A stretch of DNA of 64,000 nt. Source: Scolanthus callimorphus. Lineage: Eukaryota; Cnidaria; Anthozoa; Actiniaria; Edwardsiidae. Position numbers and translations under genes: made by a program. How positions within the stretch are numbered: position 1 is the stretch's first letter; each line of letters opens with the position of its first letter. Below are positions 52,001-64,000 of this stretch, piece by piece. The stretch covers positions 32,749,577 to 32,813,576 of the forward strand of contig CM066913.1 of assembly GCA_033964015.1 (NCBI GenBank), written 5' to 3'. Below the pieces are notes generated by a model, which ran no database searches, was not told the DNA's origin, and worked only from the letters and a program-made list of their open reading frames with translations.

Positions 52001-54000
52001 TGCAAACTCTTGGGTAACTCACCCGGTACCATTGTACCACCAATCCTTCAGCTCAAACAATTGAATGGATTCGCAAAAATATCCCCCTTCCCGGGGCATT
52101 TACAGTCGAGTTATTGAGCGAAAATTCTCCTCAAATTCATTTTTACCCAGGGAATATGATGCAGCAGAGGGTCCAGAATAATCAGTCCATATATGGGCAT
52201 AGGTCTTGTATTGTTCAAGACCAGCTGTGTACGTTAAGGGAAGCTAGGTTCATGAATAATCACAGGCTCTACAAAAATTACCCCTCCGCCTGAATATTTT
52301 GCCTTTCCCACCAAAAATCACGACAAAATATTTCCCTCTACGGCCCAAGCTGTACAACGTAATATTAATTTAGTTCTCGCTGGAAGATCTAAAAGGCGAA
52401 AATCCGAAAGAAAATACTCCTATCGCCATCAAATTGACAAGCGCGCATAATTTAAATTCGGCCAGTTTGTGAGTTGCGTGTACGTTTTGAATCAGAAATA
52501 CTTCCTCTTGAAAAGGGGATCGACGGTTTGCCTTTATAACGCGTTAAACGGACATATGAGGTTAACCTTCAATAGAAAAATATCATAGATAAAACTAGCA
52601 ATGTAACCCTTTCAAGATATGTGAGCGGTCGATGGATTGCTTTTGTACTGAAACTTCGAATTTTCCGTCGCTAAAAGAGAACTAAGTTAATTATTTATGT
52701 GCAAGACCGTGCCATAGCGACTTAATACTTCATACAAACATCTAAAGTTCCACGGTGCTCCCGTTTAGGCTGGTTCAAAACCGCTTTATAGAGTTGGACC
52801 GCAGAAAACGTATACAACAATACTCTAGTCGTAACCGCACATGAAACAACAAATAAGGCTCACGTATAGAAAATGCGAAAAAGTCCCTTTTTGTAAATAA
52901 AACCTGTTTTGGGGTTTTGAGGGAGCGCAAATTGTTTTAAAGGCTATTCGCTTATACGCGAAGTAGCTGGGGAGAGTTTTATCATTTGTAGCGGTAAATC
53001 CTGGACGGATTACCTGGCAAAACTGACTGATAAAACTTCGTGGCAGGTGGTTCTGTCTAGACTGGATAATCACGAGCTATTCTTTTTTGGTCAAAATCAA
53101 TAGATTTTCCTCAATGAATAAATCCGTATGCAGGTATATGTGAGGCCAAAAAACAGTTTTGTGAGAGAGTTCATTTTTTAGAGAAAGTTCCTGAAATCGT
53201 TACGTATATCGTAAAATTAGAAGTTTATTGTTGCAAAAATATATGTATAGAAAGGGTTTCCTCCAAGAAAGATTTTACGCTAACTTTACGCTGGTAAAAA
53301 CAGCAATGGAAACGGAAAGCTGGTTGGCAATATGCACACCACGAAAAGCACATCAGAAGAATCAAAATCACTTTCCAGTTAGGAAAGACCACATTAATTT
53401 CGAGGGCGAATGAGCGCGTGGAACAGGTTATAGAACGAAAAAATTCTTGCACGAACTGAATCACTCCCTCTTCCCCTCCCCCAAAAGTGTAATGGTAGTC
53501 GGTTGTAATTTGGTGACTGTCGCAAAAACATTAGTGCGTTACACGCGAGGAGACAAATCGTCACGTGTTGGGATTGCGTGATTAGCATCCCACAATCAGA
53601 GAGATCTCAACGGAAGGCACGTATGCGCGAATTATCAGCGAATATTAAGCATAAAGTATATACACTTTGTTCTTTTTTTGTAGTCAAACTTCCTTTTTAA
53701 ACAGATTTATGCCCCCGCATTTGAAAATTTCTTTTGAGAAGAAATCCTAGGCGATTTACAAATGTGGGAACAAAAAAGTTATGATAACAAGTTATAAAGA
53801 AGTTTCTAAAGTAAAGCTATTAAAAAGTGCTTGCAGTTGACTGAAGCTGCATTTACTTCAATAGACATTGGAACAGCTGCGAGAACCCAAAGTCAAGCGT
53901 GCGAAAAGAAACTTTAAAATATATTGAAATATTTACAGTCACGGTGTAACATCCAGAATTAAACAAGTACAATTACAGCAACAAATTGACTTGACGGTTG
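49096..54000. other. Long stretch without recognised genes
   Basis: Both strands were read for family motifs and none were found. 50700-52100 is somewhat GC-richer and could hold a PDE4 promoter or first exon, but this is by position only. At 51820-51900 GGCATTCATGGC and GCCATGAATGCC form a small inverted repeat. Confidence 0.35.
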
Positions 54001-54008
54001 TAATAAAG

Positions 54009-54199
54009 TTTAGTCAAATCACACTAGTGGTCTATTATCAATGCAGCGTTCTGATTGGTTGAGCTACTAGTAGGCTATAAGTTATAGCCTACTAGTAGCG
54101 AAAAGTGTCGGATTCGAAAGCCAGAAAATGGCAAATGACCAGAACAAAAAACATTTTTTTGACAATACAAATTGACCTACTAGTGTGATTTGACTAAAA
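54009..54199. mobile_element. 191-bp MITE with TTTAGTCAAATCACACTAGT ends
   Basis: Both termini share TTTAGTCAAATCACACTAG. The inside holds the palindrome ACTAGTAGGCTATAAG. A partial copy without termini is at 56690-56800. Confidence 0.8.
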
Positions 54200-54627
54200 C
54201 AATTATCTTTGTAGTAAATGGCGCAAGGATATTTTTTACTTGGTGTGTATGACTGGAGCGTTCAAAATGTTCAGCTCTCGAAGAATTAGTTGTCGAAAAT
54301 GGGAAATCATCATACCTTACAAGGTGTTTATTTATTTCTATTTTTTTTCATTTTTCGGAAACAATAAACCCCATAAACCCTGGCGTTTTCACAAAGACAA
54401 CACTATGTCTGAAGATTAGGTAATTTTTCGCTAGCCATTTGAGAAAGTTATTTTTGTGAATTCGAGAATGTACAAAATCGGTCTATCTAGTAAGGCGCTA
54501 AGGTATGTCAGACAGATTTCGAAATATTAAAATTCCAACTTGAATATGAGGCTTAGGGGAAGAAAAAAAAATTGCTTCGATTTCTATTGTTTTATTCCCC
54601 TGCGCCTCGGACTGAAGTTAAAGTTTT

Positions 54628-54922
54628 ACAGCTAAAATCGTTGCATCGCGACCCGCGTTTTCAAAACATCAATGTTTCTGGCTTTGCTGTTCCGCCAGTC
54701 AAATCTTATGAGCCAATCAGATTCTTGCCCTGTTTCGCCTAGTGCAGTCGCCTGGCTTTCTGTCGCGACGTTGTCTGGCTTTAGATCAGGGAAGCCAGTT
54801 GACTGCACTAGGCGAAACAAGGCAAGAGTTTCATTGGCCCAGATAGTTTGATTGGCAGAACAGCAAAGTCAAAAATCCCAAAATTATTTGATGTTTTGGA
54901 AAATTGGGTCGCTGTTTCAGCT
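54628..54922. mobile_element. CAGTCGACTG hairpin MITE, copy 2 (full)
   Basis: Ends CAGCTAAAATCG and TTTCAGCTG, arms with GCGACCC, GTTTCGCCTAGTGCAGTCG and the reverse. It is the longest of the four copies. Confidence 0.75.
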
Positions 54923-56689
54923 GTAATGTATCAAAAATGTCTGTTATATTGTTTACTGGGTTATTAATACATTACAATGATCTGTATTAGAAAGTTAAAC
55001 GATGAAAACGATAAGAAGTTGGCAATTTAGATAGGACTTTTGTATGAAGACCCGCATTCGTAATGGCCGAGGTTTCGTGTGGAAAGAACGACAAATATTT
55101 GACTTCTTTACTTTTAGAGAACTGTGTTCTTCTTCCTCGAAACCTCACTCCTTCGTTTGAAGATTCGTGAGAGAGTGTTCTGTGGCTTGCTCAAAATGTT
55201 TTAGTTCAAGTTAGGATAGTGGAATATTATTCTCTATAGAACTATTGGTTATAATGGTGCATTTGCATCCGAAAAGCTATTAAATTTAAAAAAAAAATTT
55301 TCAAAGTGATTCTGTTGGTTGCTTGACTCATGCTCTTTTTGAAAAGATTTATCCACTAAATAGTAATCTGGAGTGAATTATCCTCAGGGAAAATGAAAGA
55401 AAATTAAAGGAAAGAAAGGAAGATTAAAGCTCGAATTTCCTTCCACTTTGTAGCCATTAATGAGAAATTACCAAGGTTCATTTTTTCTATAATTTCTCTT
55501 AATTTTTCAAGAGGCGTAACTTTAATGTTAAACGAGGAAATAGTGAGGCACGTTTCTGCATTGCTGTAGAAATGTTGTTTAAGTCTGTGCAGCGCTTGCA
55601 GGAATGAAAGGAAGTTGTCTAGTATTGCCTCGTGTAACACTTTTTCGTGGTTTGTGTAATTTTAGAGACACAAAATGTCCTGCAATTGATTGTTTCTTTA
55701 AAAAAATGCAGATAAAAGTATACCGGTTGTTCATTCCACACCAGCCAGCCTTTATGTTAAGTATCGGCTAGGCTAACCCTGACCTTGAGCGCTTAGAGAG
55801 AGTTTTTATGGACTTAGCGTGTTTAACTGTCTTTCTGATTGGCTGTTTTCTTGTCTTTAATAAATAATGGTATATTCTTTTGATAACGATAATGATGTTG
55901 ACTTGGACATTCGACCAAGAAAGACAATATACGAACCGCAAGAGACGCCAGAAATACGAAATAGAGTTTTCTTTTACTAGAGAAGAGAATTTTGAAAAAT
56001 AATTATTAATAATAATAAATGTATTATTATGTACAAGTATGAGAAATGTTTACTGAAAATCGTGCGCTGGCTCAGTTAGACTGCATTCAGTTGTCTCCTC
56101 GAATTTCACAGTTTAATTCAAACTTCGTTTCTAAGCAGGAAGAAACCGCATTAGAATATATTATATAAAGTTATCTGTAGACCTAAGATACGGCCATATC
56201 AAACTCGACTACTCAGTTAGTCACACTTTTTGCCACAGTATTTCTATATTTCTTACTGAAGAGAAACATTGATCCTGAATCGTCGTCTTGTTTTCACTTA
56301 AATAAAAAAATGTTCGCCATAATTTAATTTCATTTAGATAAAAACCACAGAATAAAGATTGGCATACATAGCCATCTGGTTGTGAACTATTACATATGAG
56401 AATGGTCTAAAAGAAAAACGATCGGGAGAAAAAACATAAAAATACTATATTAATATTAGAATTTAGTATGAGAAGTTCAAAAGACACGTGTGCTTTTGCA
56501 AATAATTAAAATGGAAAATTAGGTTAAAATGTCGGTACTCTTTCAATCTTAAAAAAAATGAAAGAGATTGCTTGTAGATTTTCCTTATTGTTGTATACGA
56601 TAGATGAGTCAGCAAACTAAAAAACTTAATAGCTACAAAATGGCATTCACGTGCTGTTGGCGTGAGCTAAAAGAGCAGTTGTCTATTGT
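54923..56689. other. AT-rich stretch without recognised genes
   Basis: No family motif on either strand. ORFs at 55404-55640 and elsewhere are short and featureless. Confidence 0.4.
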
Positions 56690-56800
56690 CAATACTGCCT
56701 TCTGTTGGTTGAGCTACTAGAAGGCTATAAGTTATAGTCTACTAGTATTGAAAAGTGTCGAATTTGAAAGCCAGAAAATGGCAAATGACCAAAAACAATT
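56690..56800. mobile_element. Partial copy of the 54.0 kb MITE
   Basis: Repeats GGCTATAAGTTATAG and GAAAGCCAGAAAATGGCAAA of 54009-54199 but lacks both ends. Confidence 0.65.
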
Positions 56801-56914
56801 ATTGCTCTTGCCCTCATGGACTCATTGAATAGCCCATTCAGGCTTCGGCTTCAAAGGCTATTGACTAAGAGCCCATTCGGACGAGAGGAATGATTGTTAA
56901 ATAGCCAAAAGCAA

Positions 56915-57140
56915 ATTTTCAAAACGTGGTTTGCAATTTTCTTTTTCTGTTCTGCCAGTCAACCTATCTAAGCCAATAAGGTCCTTGCCCTGTTTCGCCT
57001 AGTGCAGTCGACTGGGTTTTCGACGTGACAGGAAGCCAGTCGACTGCACTAGGTGGCACAATGCAAGGACCTGATTGGCTACGATTGTTTGACAGTCGGA
57101 ACAGAAAAACACCAAATACCAATATTTTGAAAACAACGAA
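56915..57140. mobile_element. CAGTCGACTG hairpin MITE, copy 3
   Basis: Same arms as the other copies: TCTGTTCTGCCAGTCAA, GTTTCGCCTAGTGCAGTCGA and the reverse. Confidence 0.7.
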
Positions 57141-58570
57141 TTTAGCTTCAAGAAACCCGAGATGCGTTGCAAACGGTTTGCCTAGTCATTCTTCTAAAAA
57201 TTCCCACGTTGCTTTTTGGAGACGTTTTGAAAAGCTGAATGAAAACTTGAATGAAAACTCTTTTTAGGATCAATACTTAAAAGAAACGCGAGTAAACCGA
57301 CCAGAACCATTGTACGTTTTGTCACACATTACATCTTGTTGCAAACGTTTAAGTAAAGCACGGCCACTTTGAGATTGACCAAAAAAAGGTTTCCGGCGCA
57401 GTGCGCAATCCAAAAGGAATCCTTCCAACATCTATTTGCCCCAAAACGTTATTTTTAATATTCTTTGTGTAACGGCTTTATTTATAACACTAGTAAAAAT
57501 AAGATACGATTCTAAACTGTTTTCCAGTATTTTGCAAGGAATATATTTGCAAGGAATATTTTGTAGGCTGCAGGAAATTCAAAGTTGCGAGAATAAAAAA
57601 CCGTATAATTTATTAAAATTGTACAATAGAGAAACTGAATTGTTTGAATCACTAGCGCCAAACAAAAACGAAAACCGGAAGTTTTAAGATGCCAGAAAAA
57701 CAAATATCGTCTGGTTGCTGTCTTATACGTAAAAAAGGAGCTAACGTAGGCTATGTATAAACAAATAAAATATGGAAAAGGAAATCCTAAATAACCTCGC
57801 TTTCGAAACAACGAAAACAGCTTTAAACTTTGAGTAGAATCCGTTAATGCGGCTAGATGGTCAAATTAGATAGACTTTCCACGGGAGGAAATTATAGCTG
57901 TTTTCTAATTCAGCTTTCTAGTGCTCATTTTCTCGACATTTTCGACGCCTTAACCTCTAAGCATGAGACGTGGCAACTTCATGCTTAGTTTACCGAAAGC
58001 CAGCTGTTTATTGCTTCGTAACAAAATTGCCTCCATAACGCAGCCCAGCACGCCTAGACACTATATAATAGACGGTACGAGACAACGGTGGAAATGACTT
58101 ATCTAAATTGAAAAATTCAAATTTCAACTGTGTAAAGTCTCCTCGAAATCTGAGACTGAGGCTTGTTGAATTTTCATGAAATATGTTAATGATACTAAGA
58201 TCGTTTCAAAAGTCGAATGTTTGCCTCCACCAATCAAATTGCTTGAAAATTGATTACAGAGTCTAGTAAATGCACGAAGATACTATCATGTACTTTACAT
58301 GCAAATATACACGGCACATTGTAGCACACTGTATACGTGTAAAGCTGACTGCTTAATTAGACTTGACGAATCAATAGATCGATCGACGTTTGAAACGGGC
58401 TAAATGTGAACATAGTAAATAACGAAGCTTTCGCGTTGGTCACGCAAGCTTTGTCGCGGTAGGCCCGGTTCGATTGTTCTTTTGAATGTTAAATTATTAT
58501 TAGTCATATTTAAAATCGTGGATATCGGCATTGATTTTGGCGTTTATGAATGCTTGGAAATCATTACTAT
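57141..58570. other. No recognised feature
   Basis: AT-rich unique-looking sequence on both strands, with no motif-bearing ORF. Confidence 0.35.
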
Positions 58571-58913
58571 GTCACACGAGGCAATTTTTCTTGCAACTCG
58601 CAACGCAACGATGACGAACTCGCAACATTTGTTTGCAACATGCAATACGCCTGCGATAAAATTATAAAGTACAGCGGCTTATCCAAGTAAAAACACGAAC
58701 GGTGTGCGCTGATTGGCTAATAAGAAGAAAACATTGCCTCGCGAGTTGCAGAAACATGTCACACGCAGCAGTTTTGCTCGCAATGTTGCTAAAAGTAGAA
58801 ATCAGATCTACTTTTTCTGCAAGCCTCGGTATGTCATACGCGCAATATTCACTGCAATTCTCCACGCAACGAAATTGCGTTGCGAGTTGCAAGAAAAAGT
58901 TGCCTCGTGTGAC
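58571..58913. mobile_element. 343-bp MITE, intact ends GTCACACGAGGCAA
   Basis: Termini GTCACACGAGGCAATTTTTC and its near reverse complement continue as TTGCAACTCGCAACGCAA arms. AT dinucleotides abut both ends. A degraded relative is in ASNA1 intron 6 (18045-18370). Confidence 0.8.
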
Positions 58914-58930
58914 ATGACCTTTACTGTTTT

Positions 58931-59215
58931 AGGTAATATGCGAGCCGGAGTGTTCGAAATATTGATCGGGCTTTTGGCGCCAGTTTTGGTTTCCTGTGTA
59001 GTCAATCACACCATGTGAGCCAATCAGATCCTTGCCGAGTTTCGCCTAGTGCAGTTAATTGGCTTTTGTCGCAACATGTCTCTCGCAAGGAAAGGCCAAA
59101 TGACATGTCACGAAGAAGCCAATTTACTGCACAACGCGAAACTGGACGGCTTGATTGACCACGCAGAAATCAACCGCCAAAAGACCACTCGATTATTTTA
59201 AGCTCACTGGGTCAC
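58931..59215. mobile_element. CAGTCGACTG-family hairpin MITE, copy 4
   Basis: Diverged copy: GCCAATCAGATCCTTGCC, GTTTCGCCTAGTGCAGTTAA and the reverse. It starts 18 bases after the previous MITE ends. Confidence 0.65.
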
Positions 59216-59350
59216 GCGTTACCTGAAACAACTGTATTAGTCGTATGTAGATACGGCCGGAGTGTTAGGAGTGGAACAATGCGAAAATTAATTCCAGAAT
59301 CACGCATTACGACCACAAAATTAACATATAAACACCGAAGGGATACAACC

Positions 59351-59759
59351 CCGGGGGGGGTTCTTCACATGTCGACCTGATAGGGGTGCTCGTCGTATTT
59401 TTTAGGGGTCAAAATCGACTCTCAGGTATTTTTTAGGGGGTATCGGAGAAACATTGTAGCTTTCACTAATAAATGGTATTTTTTAGGGGTACGCAAATGA
59501 ATGAAAGGGTCACAAACCAAGTAAAATGTTTTCTTTCTTTCTTTGTTCATTTATCTCTCTAAAATAAGCTTGTTTTGAGATGAAAAACAATAAACAATAA
59601 CAAAAAAGGTTTATTGTTGGTATTTTTTAGGGGTCATTTTGTTTTTTAAGGTATTTTTTAGGGGTTGGATTTTTTATGTCCTGGTATTTTTTAGGGTATA
59701 TTTTCCGATGTCCCGACGAGCATCCCTATCACTCTTACATGGGAGAACCCCCCCCGGGG
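59351..59759. mobile_element. ~0.4 kb MITE with C/G-run ends
   Basis: Ends CCGGGGGGGGTTCTTC and GAACCCCCCCCGGGG, then GGGGTGCTCGTCG and its reverse. ATACAACC flanks both sides (59343-59350 and 59760-59767), a 6-8 bp target duplication depending on where the C-run is cut. GGTATTTTTTAGGGG repeats fill the inside. Confidence 0.8.
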
Positions 59760-59830
59760 ATACAACCACCAAATTGTGAATTGTATGTGTGGCATTGAAT
59801 CTCGTTTTGTTAATGTTAAAATGTGGGCTA

Positions 59831-59963
59831 AAGGCTAGTTTCCATATAGTCTTATCTGTCGTATCTGTCTCATCAGTCGACCGTGAAACAATGAAAATTG
59901 GCATTATTCTTTTGTTTCACGGTTGACTGATACGACAGATACGACTATGTGGAAACCAGCCTT
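59831..59963. mobile_element. 133-bp hairpin MITE
   Basis: AAGGCTAGTTTCCATATAGT and its reverse complement form ~55-base arms around AATGAAAATTGGCATTATTC. Confidence 0.8.
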
Positions 59964-60930
59964 AAGGGTCCGCTATTTTAATGACACGCCTTTCGCGGTG
60001 GCCACGATGGAATGTCGACTGGATTCTGTTGGCACGAGGCATCATTCTGAAAGTCACGTTACAAAAAATGAAAATAAAAATATTTCAAGTACGACGCCAG
60101 ACAGGGCGGAAATGACCAAAAATGAAATGTCTAACTTTGCCATATTTCAATATATAAGCTCAAGATTCCGTATACAAAGAGTTTCTATGACCAAAAGCTT
60201 AGTTCCAAATTTTCAAGAAATGTGAAGAATATGAATTTTAGATATGATTGAACAAAGTGTGCAGACATCCTGATCAAAGTACTAATTCTCCCATAAAATG
60301 GTACAAAAACCAAAGTTGAAAGCCAAATATCTCAAAGACGTTTCGAGTGAAATGAAGTTTATGTATGTATGGCTGTGCTTCCTTATTAGGTAGATCTCTG
60401 AGACATCGTTTTCCATAAAACGCGGGGATTTATAGACATGAGTCTGCTTCACGGCCTCACGGGCATATCAGATGAGTCACGCACCAGCAATTAGAGTTAA
60501 TGATACACTGCCGTGACAGTTTAACGGGAACACGCGGGGAAAAGGTGCTAAGGCTGTCACGCAAACTATTCCATCACCAAACTTTGTATGCCTGCTGTTC
60601 AAGTACACAAAACTTGTACTGTTTTAAGCTTTCACGAGGGTACCCTTGAGGGTTTGAACTTTCTTGTCATTTATATTTTGTTGTGATCGGAGTTGCTATA
60701 GCAACGTTAGACACGTTTTTGTTTATGATTAGCATAATGTTCGATCTAAACTTTTTAAAGACACACGTCACGCTAATCACCAGCAATTAGTGCTAATCCC
60801 TGAGTAGTTGATAATCATACCAAGTTTGGTGAGAATTCACTGGTCCGATTTCATGTTATTCGAATGGTTGTCCCCCACGGGTAACCGTGTGAATGTTCAG
60901 AATGTTACAAGTTTGTATACTTTTACCAAC
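59964..60930. other. No recognised feature
   Basis: Unique-looking sequence. A short + strand ORF across 59923-60225 begins inside the MITE and has no motif. Confidence 0.35.
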
Positions 60931-61325
60931 GACCGGTTAGCGCAGTGGTAGAGCGCCGGGCTTATGTTCGGGAGGTTGGGAGTTCAAACCCCGGCCGGGC
61001 CAACACTCAGGGTCTTTTTCTAATATTGAGGAGGTGCTGCCTTTGCTCTAACATCTGCAAATGGTTAGACCTTCGCGTCTTCTCGGATAAGGACGTTAAA
61101 CCGTAGACCCCGTCTCTCACATACACTACACTAACCGGACCCAGAGGGACGTTAAAGAACCACGAGGACCGTCGGACGTTGCCCAAACTCAGTGTCACAG
61201 AACTCACAATGCTAACACACACTCATGTTTAAAAAGCTGGTTCTATAGGATGAGTTATCCGTTAATGTAAAGCGCTTTGAGCCGCGAGGATAAGCGCTAT
61301 ATAAGCACGGTTACTTTACTTTACT
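60931..61325 (+). mobile_element. Full tRNA-derived SINE
   Basis: A head with A box TTAGCGCAGTGGTAGAGCGC and B box AGTTCAAACCCCGG has a TAT-type anticodon loop but mismatched anticodon and acceptor stems, so it is not a working tRNA. The central body (GGACGTTAAACCGTAGACCC) is shared with 31085-31335. The 3' tail AAGCGCTTTGAGC...TAAGCGCTATATAAGC ends in a TTTACTTTAC repeat. Confidence 0.8.
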
Positions 61326-61432
61326 TTTTACTTTACCTCAAGAGCCCATGTCAGCCACTCCTTTGTTATTGTTTTCAGAGGCGTACCCAGGATTTTTTGA
61401 AGGGGGGTTCCACTTTGCTATAGTTTGGCCAC

Positions 61433-61880
61433 AAAATGTCTCTTGTTTTACTGTGCGACTACGTCAACCGGGCCATTTTGTAAGAAGTTAGCCAATCAGA
61501 AAGCGAGTACAGAACAAAGGATCTCGACTTTCTTGAGATCTGAGACACCGATCGCTTTTCTCGTAAAAATTGTGGAAATTATGGGCAGAAATAACTTCAA
61601 AACACTTAATTACTCATCGTCAGATGTATTGCAGGTATTAAATTTGCTTAAAATGGTTTGAATCTAATTGACAAACTTTTTACGGGATGGCCCGGTTGAC
61701 GTAGTCGCACAGTAACAGGACATTTGACGTGGTTGACTACAACTACCAGAAACCTTTGCGAGGCGGCTTACTGTGTAGAAAATTAAGGCTATTATGCTCT
61801 TATTCACGAAGAAATTTGTTGATCTGAATAAGAAAGGGAAACTGAAAAGGATTCTGGTAGTTGTAGTCAAATGACGTCAT
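61433..61880. mobile_element. Inverted-repeat element
   Basis: ACTGTGCGACTACGTCAACC and reverse copies at 61457 and 61693, with a second pair TTCTGGTAGTTGTAGTCAA / TTGACTACAACTACCAGAA further right. Probably two overlapping MITEs. Confidence 0.65.
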
Positions 61881-62995
61881 CATGCAAATGCCCTATTGAG
61901 GGTACCACTCGCACAAATTCGATCAAACATGCAATGACTGACCCTGGACCACGAGGGAGGTAAACCGAGGCTGGAAAACGCTGGCAACGCGAGTGCGCGG
62001 GCTCAGCAAAATATACTACACTGGCAATCGATGCTTGATTTTGACTTCAGGCGATGTCAAAGGGATTTCTCCTAAATATTACTCGAATTTTTAAACTTAA
62101 AATTCTTATGTTAGACATTAATTAATTGATTAAAAAATATATGTTGGCTAAAAATAGGGGGCTCCGGAACCCCTGGAAGGCTAGAAACCTCGAAAACAAA
62201 TCGTTTATAATCTCCCTATATTTCTGGATCCATCGGACCATTTAACTTTACATATTCTTAAATAGTTATCCAATAGGATGGTCTAATTAGTTTTGCTGAC
62301 GAATCTGTGTGATCGCTCCTGGAGCATGCGCGTATCATGGCAGCCTCCCTTTAAACATTATTCTAGTGATCCAAATATTTTGCAGTACTTTCGAGGGCGG
62401 TCTAGGTTGGTGGGGATTTCGCAGAGTTATGAAATCAAAGAAAGAAAATCATAGGTATGAAGGTGATTTGGATACGCTTTTTGAATGTGCACCATTTGAA
62501 AAGCATTGAAACACTCGGAGTTTTTACATCGAGATTTACATTAACAAACACCTCGAAATCTCAGTTTTGCCTCGTTTTTTTTAACACACTTCTCGATGTT
62601 TGGAAATCCAGATGTAATACAGTGTCTCGTGTTTGATATATTTCGTGACTAGTCACTTCCCGCCCGGCGCCTAACGGCTCTCAAGTAACGCGTTGGATAT
62701 CCTGAGACATGTGATTTGATTGATTCTCCCTTCCTTCTGTTGACAGTTTATAAAATTGGATTCACATCACACTCAAAAGTGTGGGAAGTTTAAATTGAAC
62801 GACTTGAATCGCTTTAACGATAACTAAAATTATAATTAGAAGGTAATTGAAATTACCTTGCTCCTTGAAGATTTCTATGTTCATAACATGACCAAAGACT
62901 TGCATTCTGGTTGGCTAAGAAGAGTGCGATTTCAAAGTGATTAGTGTGATTTCATAGACAGTAAATGTCTTTGGTCATATTATTTTAAAATCGTT
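61881..62995. other. No recognised gene
   Basis: A short inverted pair CATGACCAAAGAC / GTCTTTGGTCAT is at 62887 and 62967. Nothing else noted. Confidence 0.35.
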
Positions 62996-63143
62996 TGGTT
63001 TGTACGTGATATTTGGCATAGATGCTACTCGTTAAATGTCTAAAGTGTTTGTAAATTGCACTCGCCTTTCGGCTCGTAACATTACAAACATTTTAGACAT
63101 ATCACTCGTCGGTGGTTTTTATGCCAAATATAACTACAAACCA
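62996..63143. mobile_element. ~150-bp hairpin MITE
   Basis: GGTTTGTACGTGATATTTGG and its near reverse complement, with TAAATGTCTAAAGTGTTTGT inside pairing to its mirror. Confidence 0.7.
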
Positions 63144-64000
63144 TACCTATACTAATTTGTTAAACGATTACATGTTTACTTATTTGTTAGATATATGCAC
63201 ACAACCATGGACGATGTCACGTCGAGGTGCACGATTAGCCTTGTTAAACTGACCACGCACGCCTAACCTGACCACACACACGCACGTTTGTTTCTCACTG
63301 CAGTTCCAAGGACCTCCGCCCAGTGAAAGTGTACAACATGCAGCCGAGCTAATATGGTCATGTTTTGGAGGGCGTAAACATTTCTGATAACTTTACGTGC
63401 TCAACGAGTTCAACAAGACACTCATAAAACCACCTTAACAAACTTGATAAACAATTATTGCAGAAACCGTGACGGGAAGTTCATAGATCAGACAACTAAG
63501 ATAATAAAAATTGGTAATCAGCGACTGGTCACTTGGTTCATTCGCTTGGCTTGGATTATTTACGGCAAAAGTTATCAAGTGCGTGCCTAAACCATATAAA
63601 ACATACCCCGTACGAAAGGTCACTAGAAGAAAATCTTCTCACGCCCCCACTGGTTGTCTCTTATGATTTCCCCAAAAATCACGCAATATTTTTGCAATTT
63701 GCCAATTTTACGCCAAGTAATACGAAATATCAAAAACCAGCATACGGAATATAGAATATACATCTTCACTCTCTATAGTTGTGATAGTTTGAACCTCAAA
63801 GTCGCTTGTTTCCTGCGGAGAATTTGCAATTGTTTCCGATCGCTTGTGACAGCATTTACAAGGCGTTCATCGACTTCTAGGCATAGGCTGGGATAGACTG
63901 GGTTTTTATAAGCTAGCAAAAGGACCAATCAAAAACCAGCAACCGTATTCGAATAGTCTATTCACAGGCTTACCATTCTGGGAGAGTGTGACTTCGGGTC
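63144..64000. other. No recognised feature to the window end
   Basis: Both strands read; no exon, RNA gene or repeat unit identified. Confidence 0.35.

Noticed and set aside
51696..52043. 115-residue - strand ORF, considered as a PDE4 first exon
   Set aside because: Basic N-terminal stretch looked tempting, but there is no donor in phase 2 and no resemblance to known PDE4 N-termini; the small inverted repeat inside argues for non-coding DNA.
58713..59018. 101-residue + strand ORF
   Set aside because: Runs across a MITE and into the next; no protein features.
60931..61003. Possible tRNA-Ile (TAT) gene
   Set aside because: Anticodon and acceptor stems have mismatches and the sequence runs into a SINE body and tail, so it is a SINE head.

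Overview
This is nuclear DNA of an animal, most likely a cnidarian and probably a stony coral or close anthozoan relative. Genes are split by many small introns with GT/AG borders, the DNA is AT-rich, and it is packed with short inverted-repeat transposons, a Penelope-like element with a GIY-YIG endonuclease, hammerhead-like motifs, tRNA-derived SINEs and minisatellites. The taxon is inferred from this repeat style and was not tested.

Two protein-coding genes are recognised, and they converge. On the + strand, 9578-24619, is a complete nine-exon ASNA1/GET3 gene (334 residues, all splice phases matching). It encodes the ATPase that delivers tail-anchored proteins to the ER. On the - strand, 46571 down to 29421, is a long-form cAMP phosphodiesterase of the PDE4 class. 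It has UCR1 with a PKA-type RRESF site, UCR2, a linker, the whole catalytic domain and an acidic tail. Its first exon(s) were not found and should lie above 46571. Two neighbouring catalytic exons each lack one base relative to the expected frame, which means either consensus errors or real damage.

Layout. 1-9000: a nest of inverted repeats, made of two inverted copies of a 1.35 kb TIR element, a 1.1 kb element inserted at their junction and present again inverted 6 kb away, and a palindrome of two Penelope-like 3' ends with (AAATTTG)n tracts. 9578-24619: ASNA1, with introns full of MITEs, a degraded DUF3504-type recombinase and minisatellites. 24620-29420: gene-poor spacer with a 30-bp minisatellite and MITEs. 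29421-46571: PDE4, its introns carrying a SINE, MITEs, a TGTC-rich satellite and a head-to-head pair of hammerhead motifs. 46572-64000: no gene recognised; a cluster of MITEs at 54-60 kb and a full tRNA-derived SINE at 60.9 kb.

The two genes show no functional link beyond being neighbours. No rRNA, CRISPR or bacterial-type operon is present. The most unusual material is the nested palindromes, the paired hammerhead motifs, the symmetric extra exon in the PDE4 linker, and the way repeats press against small exons.
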